Below, in pieces: positions 9,562 to 18,207 of a stretch of DNA of 64,000 nt. The position numbers were made by a program, and so were the translations under genes. Positions within the stretch are counted from its first letter, which is position 1, and every line of letters starts with the position of its first letter. This DNA is from Planococcus sp. PAMC 21323. GTDB lineage: Bacteria; Bacillota; Bacilli; Bacillales_A; Planococcaceae. The notes beneath the pieces were generated by a model. That model was not told where the DNA came from and did no database searches. It saw nothing but the letters and a program-made list of their open reading frames with translations. The DNA is taken from NCBI RefSeq assembly GCF_000785555.1, contig NZ_CP009129.1:2914001-2978000 (forward strand). Reading direction: 5' to 3'.

Positions 9562-9735
9562 TTAATACTTCGTTTTAACTTCCTCTATAATAATTCCTTT
9601 GATCTTTTCAATCATCGCATCTTTAGTTTTGTCTTTTGTTTTTACATTTTGCTTTTCTTCTCTAATAATCTTCAACTTCATAATTTCCAACTTTTTCTTA
9701 TCAATCTCAAATTCATCCAAATTATAGGAATTCAT
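9562..9735 (-). CDS. Small 57-aa lysine/glutamate-rich protein between helicase and SMC ATPase
   Basis: ATG at 9733-9735 to TAA at 9562-9564. AGGAGG at 9745-9750 gives a textbook site with 9-nt spacing. The start lies 14 nt inside the end of the helicase gene, and the stop is 14 bp before the TTG of the next gene, so it fills the operon gap exactly. The product is highly charged, rich in Lys, Glu and Ile, and probably a single amphipathic helix. I recognise no family. It could be a small adaptor of the helicase-ATPase complex. Confidence 0.7.
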   Translation of the reverse strand: MNSYNLDEFEIDKKKLEIMKLKIIREEKQNVKTKDKTKDAMIEKIKGIIIEEVKTKY

Positions 9736-11896
9736 TATTTACTTCCTCCTCTTTATTTAAATGATAAAACTCTTTAATCTCATTAATTAAAGTGTCAGCA
9801 ACAGAAGAGTTTTCTGCAATTGATGCGAAATCCTTCATTCTAGCAATTTCTCTTAATGGTAAAGATTGCATAGACTGAACTTCTTCTGGCATTAATTCGC
9901 CCATGAGTTCAAATGGCATTGGTAAAGTAATAAAATCATAAATTATTGCATGTTTTTTCCCATCAAACTTCCTGAGTACTCGTCCCCTTCTCTGAACATA
10001 CTCTTTTGGATTAGTACTACTTGCTAAAATAAAAGCCGTTTTTATACTTGGTATATTTACACCCTCATCTAAACATCTAATTGCAATCAAACTTTGTAGA
10101 TGATCTCCTTTGGAGAATGTTTTTTTCAATTCTTCCCTTTCTTCTGCTGACTCTTCAGAAGTAAATTTCGATACTTTAAACCCTAACTTATTTCCAAGTA
10201 AGCTGGTTACAACATCAATTTGCCTCTTTTCTTCTTCATCTGCACTTCCTTCATAGTATTCTGGATCATTAATGGTAGTCGCTCCACAATAGACTAATAT
10301 ATGGGAGTCGTTTTGATATTTTTTAATTTCATTTTCAAGTTTGGTTATTTTTTCTTGAGCCCCTGCTACAATTTTCGCTCTTTTCAGAAGTAAAAATTTT
10401 GCTGATTCTGAAAAAGTAACTTTTCCAAACTTATCTTTTCTAACAGCTTTTGCAATTTGAGTAGTTAGTTCTTGATACTCCAGCAATTCATCTGGGGTTA
10501 AAAATACGGGAACCGGATAGTAATAATAAGGCGTGAGCATATTATTGTTAATTGCCATCTCCAGTGTATACTCAATGCATTTTTCTCCAAAATAATTAAA
10601 TAAACTTTGAGTTCCAACCTCATCATTGTGCCTATTTATAGTTGCCGAAAGTGCTAATCTGAATTGAGCATTATGTAGTAACTTTGTCTGCAAATGTTCC
10701 GCTCCAAAATTGTGAGCTTCATCTACAATCAATAATAGATTCCGTTTTATAGACTTCAGTTGATTTTGAACGAAGTCAGAAGAGAAGGTTGCATTTGTCG
10801 TAACTAAACAAAAGTGATTGTTAACTTCGATATTATATAGTTCAGTTTGCTGCTCTAACCTCTTTTTCCAAGACTTTTGCTTAGATGCAGAATGGGCTAC
10901 AATTGGCTTCATATTAAATAACTCAATATCTTCGACCCACTGATCTACAAGGTGTTGATATGGACATACTATGACTACTGCAAGATTATAATTCAAGTTT
11001 TTCGCCAGTTCTGCTGCGGCACCTAAACCAGTGATAGTTTTCCCCGTACCAGTAGCCATATCGAAAACTCCATTATATCCATGTGTTTTCCATTTTTCTA
11101 TAGCTTCTATTTGATATTCCCTCAAATGAACGTTCTCAGGCGTAACCGGCCCATCAATTCTTTCTCTTTCTGCTATCGCGCTTTTTATTACATATTCCTC
11201 TTGCTCATCCAAAACTAATTCAATTTCATCAGTCTTATAACTTTCCAACTTCTCCTTTACTAGTTTTGGAAAATCTATAGTCAGGACGTTTTTTGCTTGG
11301 TTGGTCCAAATATTTTCAAAAGCTAACTCTTTAGCAGCAACTCTATCTTCTTCAAATGTCCAAGAACGAAAAACATCTATTGATTCGTAGTTATGAGAAA
11401 AAGCAGCCCCTGTTTCATTTAAAGAACCGGTAAAAGCAATTTTATTTCCTTTTTCATCTTCCACAATCCCCATTTTTTCGTGAAAGATACCAATGCTATT
11501 ATTATCTTTAATTAAAGCGATTTTGATATCTATTATTCCATTCGCTATTAAATTTGCCAATAAATTCAAACGCTTCTTGCTAAAGAAATCTAAATCAGAA
11601 TCAAATGAATTTAATAATTTTTCTTCTATTATTTTATCTCTACTTTTATATCCAAAATAAATTGCATCGATATCTTCCTCAGATAATCTCGGAGAAGCTA
11701 TAATCCTAACTTTCCCTTTATTCCTAATTAGCCCCGCTATACCCTTAGTAATTTCTATTAATGCTGTTGATGAAAAAAAACCAACAGCTCGATCGTATCT
11801 AATTGCAGTCTCAAGAACAGGAATATAAAATTCTTTGACCATATCATTTTCAAAAGATCTATATTCATTTTTGATTTCGATGTTTACTAGACTCAT
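9722..11896 (-). CDS. PLD-nuclease/SF2-helicase fusion, probable PT-system restriction protein
   Basis: 724 aa from the ATG at 11896, chosen because AGGGAGGG lies at 11903-11910. A longer frame to 11938 lacks a ribosome binding site. The N-terminal 200 residues are a phospholipase-D-like domain with HEK near residue 138 and GSLN near 155. An SF2 helicase follows: GTGKT near 282, DEAH near 394 and QRRGRVLR near 635. This architecture matches helicases annotated as DNA-phosphorothioation restriction enzymes near dnd loci, and PLD-type restriction helicases generally. It is the first gene of the island, so it probably begins the transcript. The canonical Asp after HxK(x4) is Glu here. Confidence 0.8.
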   Translation of the reverse strand: MSLVNIEIKNEYRSFENDMVKEFYIPVLETAIRYDRAVGFFSSTALIEITKGIAGLIRNKGKVRIIASPRLSEEDIDAIYFGYKSRDKIIEEKLLNSFDSDLDFFSKKRLNLLANLIANGIIDIKIALIKDNNSIGIFHEKMGIVEDEKGNKIAFTGSLNETGAAFSHNYESIDVFRSWTFEEDRVAAKELAFENIWTNQAKNVLTIDFPKLVKEKLESYKTDEIELVLDEQEEYVIKSAIAERERIDGPVTPENVHLREYQIEAIEKWKTHGYNGVFDMATGTGKTITGLGAAAELAKNLNYNLAVVIVCPYQHLVDQWVEDIELFNMKPIVAHSASKQKSWKKRLEQQTELYNIEVNNHFCLVTTNATFSSDFVQNQLKSIKRNLLLIVDEAHNFGAEHLQTKLLHNAQFRLALSATINRHNDEVGTQSLFNYFGEKCIEYTLEMAINNNMLTPYYYYPVPVFLTPDELLEYQELTTQIAKAVRKDKFGKVTFSESAKFLLLKRAKIVAGAQEKITKLENEIKKYQNDSHILVYCGATTINDPEYYEGSADEEEKRQIDVVTSLLGNKLGFKVSKFTSEESAEEREELKKTFSKGDHLQSLIAIRCLDEGVNIPSIKTAFILASSTNPKEYVQRRGRVLRKFDGKKHAIIYDFITLPMPFELMGELMPEEVQSMQSLPLREIARMKDFASIAENSSVADTLINEIKEFYHLNKEEEVNNEFL

Positions 11897-12394
11897 TTTA
11901 TACCCTCCCTTAATTATAGATTTAACTATTAATGGCATAGTTATTATGATTTACGCCCATGTATCTTTATACTCAAAACATAGAAGTCATTTACATTTAT
12001 TATCCTACATTTCCCATTGTTTATAAAGTATTATTTATAATTTTCCTTTTTTTCTATTTACATTTTAGGCACATATGCTTAAAACATAAATTTAAACTAC
12101 TGAGTCGATATTTAAGCATTTTAATAAATTCTTGTAATTAAAATAACGTATTTTTATGTCATGTATTCACTATTATTTAATTTTTGCTATCACTAACCGC
12201 CCTCACATCTTATTAGAATAGCTTCAATAAAATCCTGAAATCTCTTAGCGCTATATTAGTTTCAAACTCCTCTTAAAAAATTCGGTCTACAAGAAGATCG
12301 ATTTTATAACACACTAATATTAGAAAAAAATATTGATAATTGTAAACCTATTAAACTTTAAATCTAAACGAAACGATTAGAGAAGTGTTCCAAA
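11897..12394. other. AT-rich intergenic region upstream of the PT island
   Basis: No convincing gene. Short open frames here lack ribosome binding sites and codon structure. The promoter of the minus-strand island should lie here. A TATAAT-like hexamer is only about 10 bp from the helicase ribosome site, so the true -10 is uncertain. From about 12300 the sequence begins to resemble the upstream region of the nuclease lipoprotein gene at 21.58 kb. Confidence 0.4.
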
Positions 12395-12633
12395 TTGAAA
12401 GTGAACCATTTAATGATCCTATTGCCGTCTATCTTTCTAGTTGACTGTACGGATATCAAAGACGCAGTTATGACAGATGTCGAAGTACATGAAGAAACCG
12501 CAGTTGAAACAGAAGAACTTGTCACATCTATTGTGAAGAATCAGAAGTAGAGAAAACTCAGGCAAAATCAAATAATGAATTATTCGCAGTACACAAATTA
12601 ATCGAAGTGGATGAAGGAGACTTGTCTAGCGAC
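12395..12633 (+). pseudogene. Decayed, truncated copy of the secreted-nuclease lipoprotein gene
   Basis: The stretch is clearly related to 21670-21925. It has a matching upstream region (ACGATTAGAG), a start changed from ATG to TTG, the same MKVNHL opening, a lipobox changed from LVGC to LVDC, and the same acidic spacer. A frameshift brings TAG at 12548-12550. Beyond it the other frame continues the match (EVDEGDLS against EVDGGDLS). Similarity then stops before the nuclease domain. It is a dead 5' fragment on the same strand as the intact gene about 9.3 kb away. Confidence 0.8.
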
Positions 12634-12740
12634 CAATCGACATTAAACACCATTATCTTTCTATACTCTTCATATAAGAACACCTCTTATCTATTCCAAA
12701 TCAAAGGTACTCATATTTCTTTATTAAAAAGTAATTCAAA

Positions 12741-12810
12741 AAAGCCCTCTTGTAATTATTCCGGATCATGGTCAAGTAAATTGACACCGAAATATTACAA
12801 AAAGGGCTTT
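12741..12810. repeat. 70-bp imperfect palindrome, terminator or MITE/IS remnant
   Basis: AAAGCCCT at 12741-12748 pairs with AGGGCTTT at 12803-12810. The pairing continues inward through TTGTAAT/ATTACAA, ATTCCGG/CCGAAAT and GTCAA/TTGAC around a 5-nt loop. On the minus strand it ends in a T-run about 100 bp after the glutamine-synthetase-like gene and can terminate it. The arms are far longer than a normal terminator, so a small mobile-element remnant is possible. Confidence 0.55.
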
Positions 12811-12912
12811 ATACTATTTATTATTAAAGGAAAATCAAGAAAGTTATTGGACAAACAATCACAATTTTCCTTTTCAGTTCATTCTACTATTCTTATCTTC
12901 CTATCGAGCTTT

Positions 12913-14280
12913 TTAATACACGTTAGAATACAGTTTTCTTTCCCATTCATCCACACGGTAAAAATGAAGCTTCCACTCTTCTTGCTTCACTTTTATAAAC
13001 TCCTGCCAAATATCACGACCGATAGTTTCTGCTAGAATCGTGTCTTCTGCCAAATAGCTTAAAGCTTCTTTCAAATCACGAGGAACCCATTCGACTCCTA
13101 AAGCATCCAGTTCTTCTTGAGAAAGATTACCGACGTCTTTTTCTAAAGGCATTCCAGGATCCAGTTTCTCTCTCACACCGTGTAGTCCAGCTGCTATCAA
13201 AGATGCTGACAATAAATACGGATTGCATGTTCCGTCTGCACCACGGTATTCAAAACGTCTCTCTCGTCTCGGTTCTAATACGCGCACCAAGCTTGAGCGG
13301 TTTCCGACACCATAGCAAATATGGGCTGGTGCAAATGAACCTGGTATCATTCGTTTATACGAGTTTACCGTCGGCGCAGCAATTGCAGATAAGGCTTTTC
13401 CGTGATGAAGAATACCTCCGATAAAGTAATATGCTACTTCTGAGAGGTCGAGTCCACGACTGTCATTCAAGTCTTTAAATAAATTCTTATCTCCTTCAAA
13501 CAGACTCATATGCACATGAAGTCCACTTCCTGCTAACTCATTGAATGGTTTTGGCGCTAACGTTCCCACCATGCCAGCTTCTCTCGCCAAATGTTTGAAT
13601 AACTGTTTGAACGTTACTTGATCATCGGTTGCTTTTAAACAATGATCGTATTTTAAATTAATTTCTACTTGTCCAGGACCGAACTCGCTCGAAACTTGCT
13701 CAGTCTCTACTCCCATTAATCCCATCGTTTCGATAAAATTCTGGATGAAATCTTCTTGAATATCTAAACCATCCGTTGAAAAACACGCGCTATTGTCAGC
13801 CGGAACCAGCTTTCCATCTTCTTCTTTCATTAAATATGCTTCTTGCTCGTAAACCATTTTGATTTGTCCACCTAGCACTTCTTCTGCTTCTTTTAAAAGC
13901 TTCTTTAATACGCTGCGTGGACAGCCTTGCCAAGGATTGCCGTTTTCATCAACCAAGTCGCAAAACATGCGTGCCGTTTTGCGGCGATGTGGCAATATAA
14001 CAAATGTATCGGGATCGGGTAAGGCGAAAAAATCACCGCTGTCTGCTCCGTATGAAGGGTTCGGAACATACGTATCGAACATTGTGAAATCCATAATCGC
14101 CGCGCTGAAATTGACCCCTACTTCCATTGCATTCGCAATCTGCTCTTTTCTAATTGTTCTAGCTCTTGTAACCCCTGAGTAATCTAAAAATTCAACACGT
14201 ATATAATCAATATTTTCTTGTTCAATTTTTCTCATGACTTCGCTGATTTTTGTTTCGATTACGCCTATGTTTCTTTCCAT
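12913..14280 (-). CDS. Glutamine synthetase-like gamma-glutamyl-amine ligase
   Basis: 455 aa, glutamine synthetase catalytic fold. Visible signatures are the metal/glutamate segment EFGPGQVEINL, the GSGLHVHMSLF histidine/metal motif, and NRSSLVRV for ATP/glutamate binding. It is the last gene of a four-gene minus-strand set with an M20 hydrolase, an APC permease and an amidohydrolase-2, all beside an aminotransferase. A nitrogen-assimilating GlnA normally sits beside glnR, which is absent. The context therefore favours a PuuA/FluG/IpuC-like enzyme that glutamylates an amine before oxidation or transamination. The substrate cannot be read from the sequence. Confidence 0.8.
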   Translation of the reverse strand: MERNIGVIETKISEVMRKIEQENIDYIRVEFLDYSGVTRARTIRKEQIANAMEVGVNFSAAIMDFTMFDTYVPNPSYGADSGDFFALPDPDTFVILPHRRKTARMFCDLVDENGNPWQGCPRSVLKKLLKEAEEVLGGQIKMVYEQEAYLMKEEDGKLVPADNSACFSTDGLDIQEDFIQNFIETMGLMGVETEQVSSEFGPGQVEINLKYDHCLKATDDQVTFKQLFKHLAREAGMVGTLAPKPFNELAGSGLHVHMSLFEGDKNLFKDLNDSRGLDLSEVAYYFIGGILHHGKALSAIAAPTVNSYKRMIPGSFAPAHICYGVGNRSSLVRVLEPRRERRFEYRGADGTCNPYLLSASLIAAGLHGVREKLDPGMPLEKDVGNLSQEELDALGVEWVPRDLKEALSYLAEDTILAETIGRDIWQEFIKVKQEEWKLHFYRVDEWERKLYSNVY

Positions 14281-14282
14281 CC

Positions 14283-15464
14283 TTAACGCCTCACATTCTG
14301 CAATAGATTGATCGCGTAATTCACATACAAGCTGACTCCTGTAGCCAAGACGGCATCGTCAAAATGGAATCGTGGATGATGTAAATCATACGTTGTTTCA
14401 TCTTCTTTTTTAATCCCCAGACGGAAGTACAAACTAGGTATCTTTTCAGAAAAATAACCAAAGTCATCTGCTCCCATTGAAGGTTCTGGCAAATCGACTA
14501 CCTTCTCCTCACCTAGTAGTTCGCTTGCTGTTTTGATAAACTCAGAAACCAAAGTAATCTCATTTTCGATTTGTGGAGCACCGAGTAAGAATTCAATATC
14601 AATTTTGACATCCCATTGAATTTCAGAGGCCCGACATACTCGTTCAAGTTCCGTTCTCAACTGACTTCTTACTTCGCTATTTAATGCTCGATATGTTCCT
14701 TCCATAACCACGTGGTCTGCGACAATATTGCTTGCCTCTCCCCCATAAATTTTACCAATATGGATGACTTTCGGTTGTGTCGGATTAATATTTTTGGCAG
14801 CTACTAGTTGTAGTGTCTGCATAATCTGTGATGCTACTAAGATGGCATCAACCGCTTGATGCGGACGTGCGCTATGGCCAGATTTACCGCTAATTGTAAT
14901 TTTGAAATCATCGCATGAAGCCGTCATGCTCCCTGATTTGACGCCTACAGTCCCAATTGGCAAATATGGCCATAAATGAAGACCTGTAATAGATTCGAGG
15001 TGAGGGTTTTTTAAGATCCCCAGTTTAATTAGCGCAAGTGCGGCTCCATCTGCTTCTTCACCAGGTTGAAAAATGCAACGCACAGTTCCTTTGAGAAGTG
15101 TTTTGTTGTGATGTAATTCATAAACAGCTCCTAGCAAAATAGCGGTATGACCGTCATGCCCACAAGCATGCATTACTTGTTGATGAGTGGATTTAAAAGG
15201 CACCTCTGCTTCTTCCTGTATGGGTAAAGCATCAATGTCTGCGCGTAAGCCTATAGCCGGACCGTTTTTGTCCCCTACAATATCGACAAAAATTCCTGTT
15301 TCCCCAATTCTTTCATAAGGTATTCCCCATTCCTCTAATACCGCTCCAATATAACGAGCTGTTTCGAATTCTTTAAAGGAAAGCTCAGGATATTGGTGGA
15401 GATGACGCCTGATAGCAACGACCTGTGCATCGATTTCTTTAGTTGATTGGAATTGGTTAGTCAT
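14283..15464 (-). CDS. M20-family amidohydrolase (N-acyl-amino-acid / hippurate hydrolase type)
   Basis: 393 aa with the M20D metal-binding layout: ACGHDGH near residue 105, PGEEADG near 140 and a late HHPRFHFDD histidine. Such enzymes (YxeP/HipO/IAA-amino-acid hydrolases) cleave N-acyl or amide bonds of amino acids and are cytosolic. It overlaps the end of the permease gene and sits 2 bp before the ligase gene, so all are one operon. In this setting it may release the amino compound from an amide, or cleave a gamma-glutamyl intermediate. The role is inferred from neighbours. Confidence 0.8.
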   Translation of the reverse strand: MTNQFQSTKEIDAQVVAIRRHLHQYPELSFKEFETARYIGAVLEEWGIPYERIGETGIFVDIVGDKNGPAIGLRADIDALPIQEEAEVPFKSTHQQVMHACGHDGHTAILLGAVYELHHNKTLLKGTVRCIFQPGEEADGAALALIKLGILKNPHLESITGLHLWPYLPIGTVGVKSGSMTASCDDFKITISGKSGHSARPHQAVDAILVASQIMQTLQLVAAKNINPTQPKVIHIGKIYGGEASNIVADHVVMEGTYRALNSEVRSQLRTELERVCRASEIQWDVKIDIEFLLGAPQIENEITLVSEFIKTASELLGEEKVVDLPEPSMGADDFGYFSEKIPSLYFRLGIKKEDETTYDLHHPRFHFDDAVLATGVSLYVNYAINLLQNVRR

Positions 15465-16845
15465 TTGAAACTTCCCCTGCTTCTTTTTCTTTCACAGGTC
15501 TCTTTAATCCCTGGAATGCTGATTTATTGAAAACAGCAAATAGTAAGAATAATATAGTTAGCCAAATACCTCCGCGGACAAGCGTCATAAGAGAACCAAC
15601 AAAAGATCCGTATAATACGACGATGATTCCGATAAACCCTAAAACTGGGAATAACGGAAATAGTGGCTGCCTCCAAGATAGTTTGGCCACTTCTTCTTTA
15701 TGTTTCAATCGGAACAGCACTCCGGCAATCAATGCTAAACTCCAAGAAAATAACCATGCAATAACAAGTTGATTTGATAATTCAACATAGATAAACTCTG
15801 GATTAATTTGACCAATCAAAATCAAGGAAATTGTTGCTAACCAAATGACAATGATCGCATTTACTGGCGTATAGGTTTTCGGATGAATAACCCCCAAAAA
15901 CTTAGGCAACATTCCTTCTCTTGCCTGTGAATAGAAAATCCGAGAAGTAGCATAAATGGTACCCATAATAATACAGGTTGCCGCTGCAATCCAAGCGGCG
16001 AGGTTCATGATAAAGGCACCTGCGACTCCAAAAACTTGACCAGCAGCTACCGTAAACGGCGAACTGTCCATAGTTACTTCATTCCATGGGATAATACCTT
16101 GTAAAACGAAATGAGCAAACGAGTAAAGAAGAATGAAAGTAATACTAGACCAGATTAATCCTCTTGGTAAGTCGCGTTGCGGATTAATGGCTTCTGCTCC
16201 TGCTGTCACTAACGTCAATGCACCAAGGTAAGCATACGTTCCAAGCGGAATGGCACTGAAAAATCCTTCTGCGCCATACGGTAAAAACGGTGTGAAATTC
16301 GCTAAGTTAACATCTTTCAATCCAACAATACCGAATATCACCATTACACCAACCAATGCCAATACCATGTACAATTGAACACGTGCGGCAATGACTGCGC
16401 CTAGAATATTGATCACAGCAAAAAGTGTCACGAAGAAAATAGCGAAGAACGCTGGCCACCATGCTGCTGTCAATGATGGAAAGAACCATACGCTAATTTT
16501 CCCTAACGCCAAGCCAACACTACCTCCGGCAATAATCCAGCCGATCGCAAATGTAAACCCGGCTAGGAATCCCCATGATTTCCCCATCATTCTTTGCACC
16601 CACGTCGACATAGCACCCGCATTTGGCATAGCGATCGCCATTTCAATTAATGCTATTATTAAAAATAGCTGCAATAAACCAGATACCATGTAAGAAACGA
16701 TTGATCCTGGACCCGCAGTTGCAATGCCTTGTCCCATTAATAAGAAAATACCATCTCCAACTACCGCACCTACACCCAAAGCCCAAATATGCCAAAACTT
16801 CAAAGTTCTTTTCGGTTGTAAATCAAGACTAATATTTTGACTCAT
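15457..16845 (-). CDS. APC-superfamily amino acid/amine permease
   Basis: 462 aa with about twelve hydrophobic segments. The first helix carries the APC-type glycine-rich GVGAVVGDGIFLLMGQG unwound segment. It is the likely importer of the compound degraded by the surrounding enzymes. The C-terminus is short and charged. The gene overlaps the M20 hydrolase by 8 nt and lies 18 bp after the amidohydrolase. Substrate unknown; an amine or amino-acid derivative is expected from the cluster. Confidence 0.85.
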   Translation of the reverse strand: MSQNISLDLQPKRTLKFWHIWALGVGAVVGDGIFLLMGQGIATAGPGSIVSYMVSGLLQLFLIIALIEMAIAMPNAGAMSTWVQRMMGKSWGFLAGFTFAIGWIIAGGSVGLALGKISVWFFPSLTAAWWPAFFAIFFVTLFAVINILGAVIAARVQLYMVLALVGVMVIFGIVGLKDVNLANFTPFLPYGAEGFFSAIPLGTYAYLGALTLVTAGAEAINPQRDLPRGLIWSSITFILLYSFAHFVLQGIIPWNEVTMDSSPFTVAAGQVFGVAGAFIMNLAAWIAAATCIIMGTIYATSRIFYSQAREGMLPKFLGVIHPKTYTPVNAIIVIWLATISLILIGQINPEFIYVELSNQLVIAWLFSWSLALIAGVLFRLKHKEEVAKLSWRQPLFPLFPVLGFIGIIVVLYGSFVGSLMTLVRGGIWLTILFLLFAVFNKSAFQGLKRPVKEKEAGEVSND

Positions 16846-16863
16846 CCCATTTCCCCTTTTCGT

Positions 16864-18021
16864 TTATAGTTTTGTTTTATAGATATTCTCGAAGTTTCTG
16901 TACAAAATCATTTCACCGATATAACGAGCTTTTTCTGAATCCATATAGTCTTTTTCAACCCAATCATTTAGCACACGCTCGAAACATTCCACAAACAATT
17001 TTGCTCCCATCCAATTCATTTCCGGGACAGTAAACGCATCCGATCCATACATAACTTTGCCGAAAGGTGCTAGTTCCAATACTTGCGAAATAATACGCTC
17101 GACCCCATGACCTGTAAACGGATTTTGCAAGGATATATCCATGTAAACATTCGGTAATATGCTAACTATGAATGCCGCTTCTTCCATCCATGGGTAACCG
17201 CCGTGTACCAAATGGACTTTTGTGTCTTTATATTTCTCTAGTCTTAATGTATCTAATAAGTAACTCGGGCTAGCCTTGGTTATTACAACCTCCCCATCAC
17301 CAATCCCTGTATGGATATGCATAAACTTATCAGCGGCTGTACATTCTTCCATAGCAATATGGAAACAATAATCACGTAATGATTTTGCTGGTGAGCGATC
17401 GTTTTCCACAAATTCCTTGTAGCCTTTACGCGCTTCTTCTTCATTCATGTCCATAATTTCGAGACCACTTCGATAGGCGATAATCGTTTTTAACCCTACA
17501 ACTCCCGGTTTCGATAAATTTTCTGATAAACGCTCTCGGTATCGACGGACAAATTCATTAAATTCTAATCCTTCTTTTCCGAACTCCACCATGATGGTCT
17601 CGATTCGGCTGATCTCCCAAATTTTTGAGCCACTCAGTTTTTCGAAATCTTCCCGTTTTAATGGTGGCTGCGGATAGCCGAAATCCATAATTGCACCTTC
17701 CAACTGAACATCTCCAAATAATTCTTTTGTATACGCTCCATAGTCCGCAGCTTTTTTGTTACGAGCTTCTACTATAGATTCAAGTGTTTCCTCACAAGAC
17801 AAATATTTCGCCATATTCCTTAATAAAATCTGAATCCACATATTTGAGTTTGGAACTGGTTGTGCTTTATCTGCTTTTTGGCTTGCTACAAACATTTCCT
17901 CATTAACTGATAATGACAATTTACGTAAGAAACTAAGTGGCGTTTCTTTTTCTTCCGGTGCTGCGAATGGATGAGCATGGACATCAACTACTTTGACTCC
18001 CGCTAAACTAACCTTAGACAA
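16864..18021 (-). CDS. Amidohydrolase-2 family metal-dependent hydrolase (FluG N-domain-like)
   Basis: 385 aa TIM-barrel hydrolase. The HAH pair near residue 15, HIHTGIGDG, LVHGGYPW and the late MYGSDAF give the expected metal ligands in order. In fungal FluG and several bacterial clusters this domain is fused to or paired with a glutamine-synthetase-like domain. Both occur here in one operon as separate genes. It is the first gene after the divergent promoter, and its ATG at 18021 lies 100 bp from the operator palindrome. Probable role: hydrolysis of an amide or decarboxylation step in the same pathway. Confidence 0.75.
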   Translation of the reverse strand: MSKVSLAGVKVVDVHAHPFAAPEEKETPLSFLRKLSLSVNEEMFVASQKADKAQPVPNSNMWIQILLRNMAKYLSCEETLESIVEARNKKAADYGAYTKELFGDVQLEGAIMDFGYPQPPLKREDFEKLSGSKIWEISRIETIMVEFGKEGLEFNEFVRRYRERLSENLSKPGVVGLKTIIAYRSGLEIMDMNEEEARKGYKEFVENDRSPAKSLRDYCFHIAMEECTAADKFMHIHTGIGDGEVVITKASPSYLLDTLRLEKYKDTKVHLVHGGYPWMEEAAFIVSILPNVYMDISLQNPFTGHGVERIISQVLELAPFGKVMYGSDAFTVPEMNWMGAKLFVECFERVLNDWVEKDYMDSEKARYIGEMILYRNFENIYKTKL

Positions 18022-18120
18022 TATACTCCACTCCTTTAGTTTTAGAAAAATTTTTTTCGCAAAAATTCTTTCATCTTCTCTTATTTCTAAATAAATAAAA
18101 GTTTGAAAAGAAAGAAAATT

Positions 18121-18137
18121 TAATCTATTATAGATTA
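18121..18137. promoter_or_regulatory. Perfect 17-bp palindrome in the divergent promoter region
   Basis: TAATCTAT-T-ATAGATTA lies midway between the amidohydrolase gene (minus) and the regulator gene (plus). It is the natural candidate operator for the adjacent regulator. No -24/-12 sigma-54 promoter (TGGCAC-N5-TTGC) was found in the 186-bp gap, which fits sigma-A transcription. Confidence 0.6.
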
Positions 18138-18207
18138 GAATTGATTATATAGTTATTATTATTTCTTACACAACGAATAGAAAAAAATTTTACGGTGGTG
18201 ATTCATT

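Noticed and set aside
12607-13035. 142-aa plus-strand open frame
   Set aside because: It runs through the palindrome and antisense to the ligase gene, has no ribosome site and low-complexity sequence.
18022-18207. Sigma-54 promoter for the amidohydrolase operon
   Set aside because: No GG-N10-GC element was found in the gap, and the adjacent regulator lacks GAFTGA.
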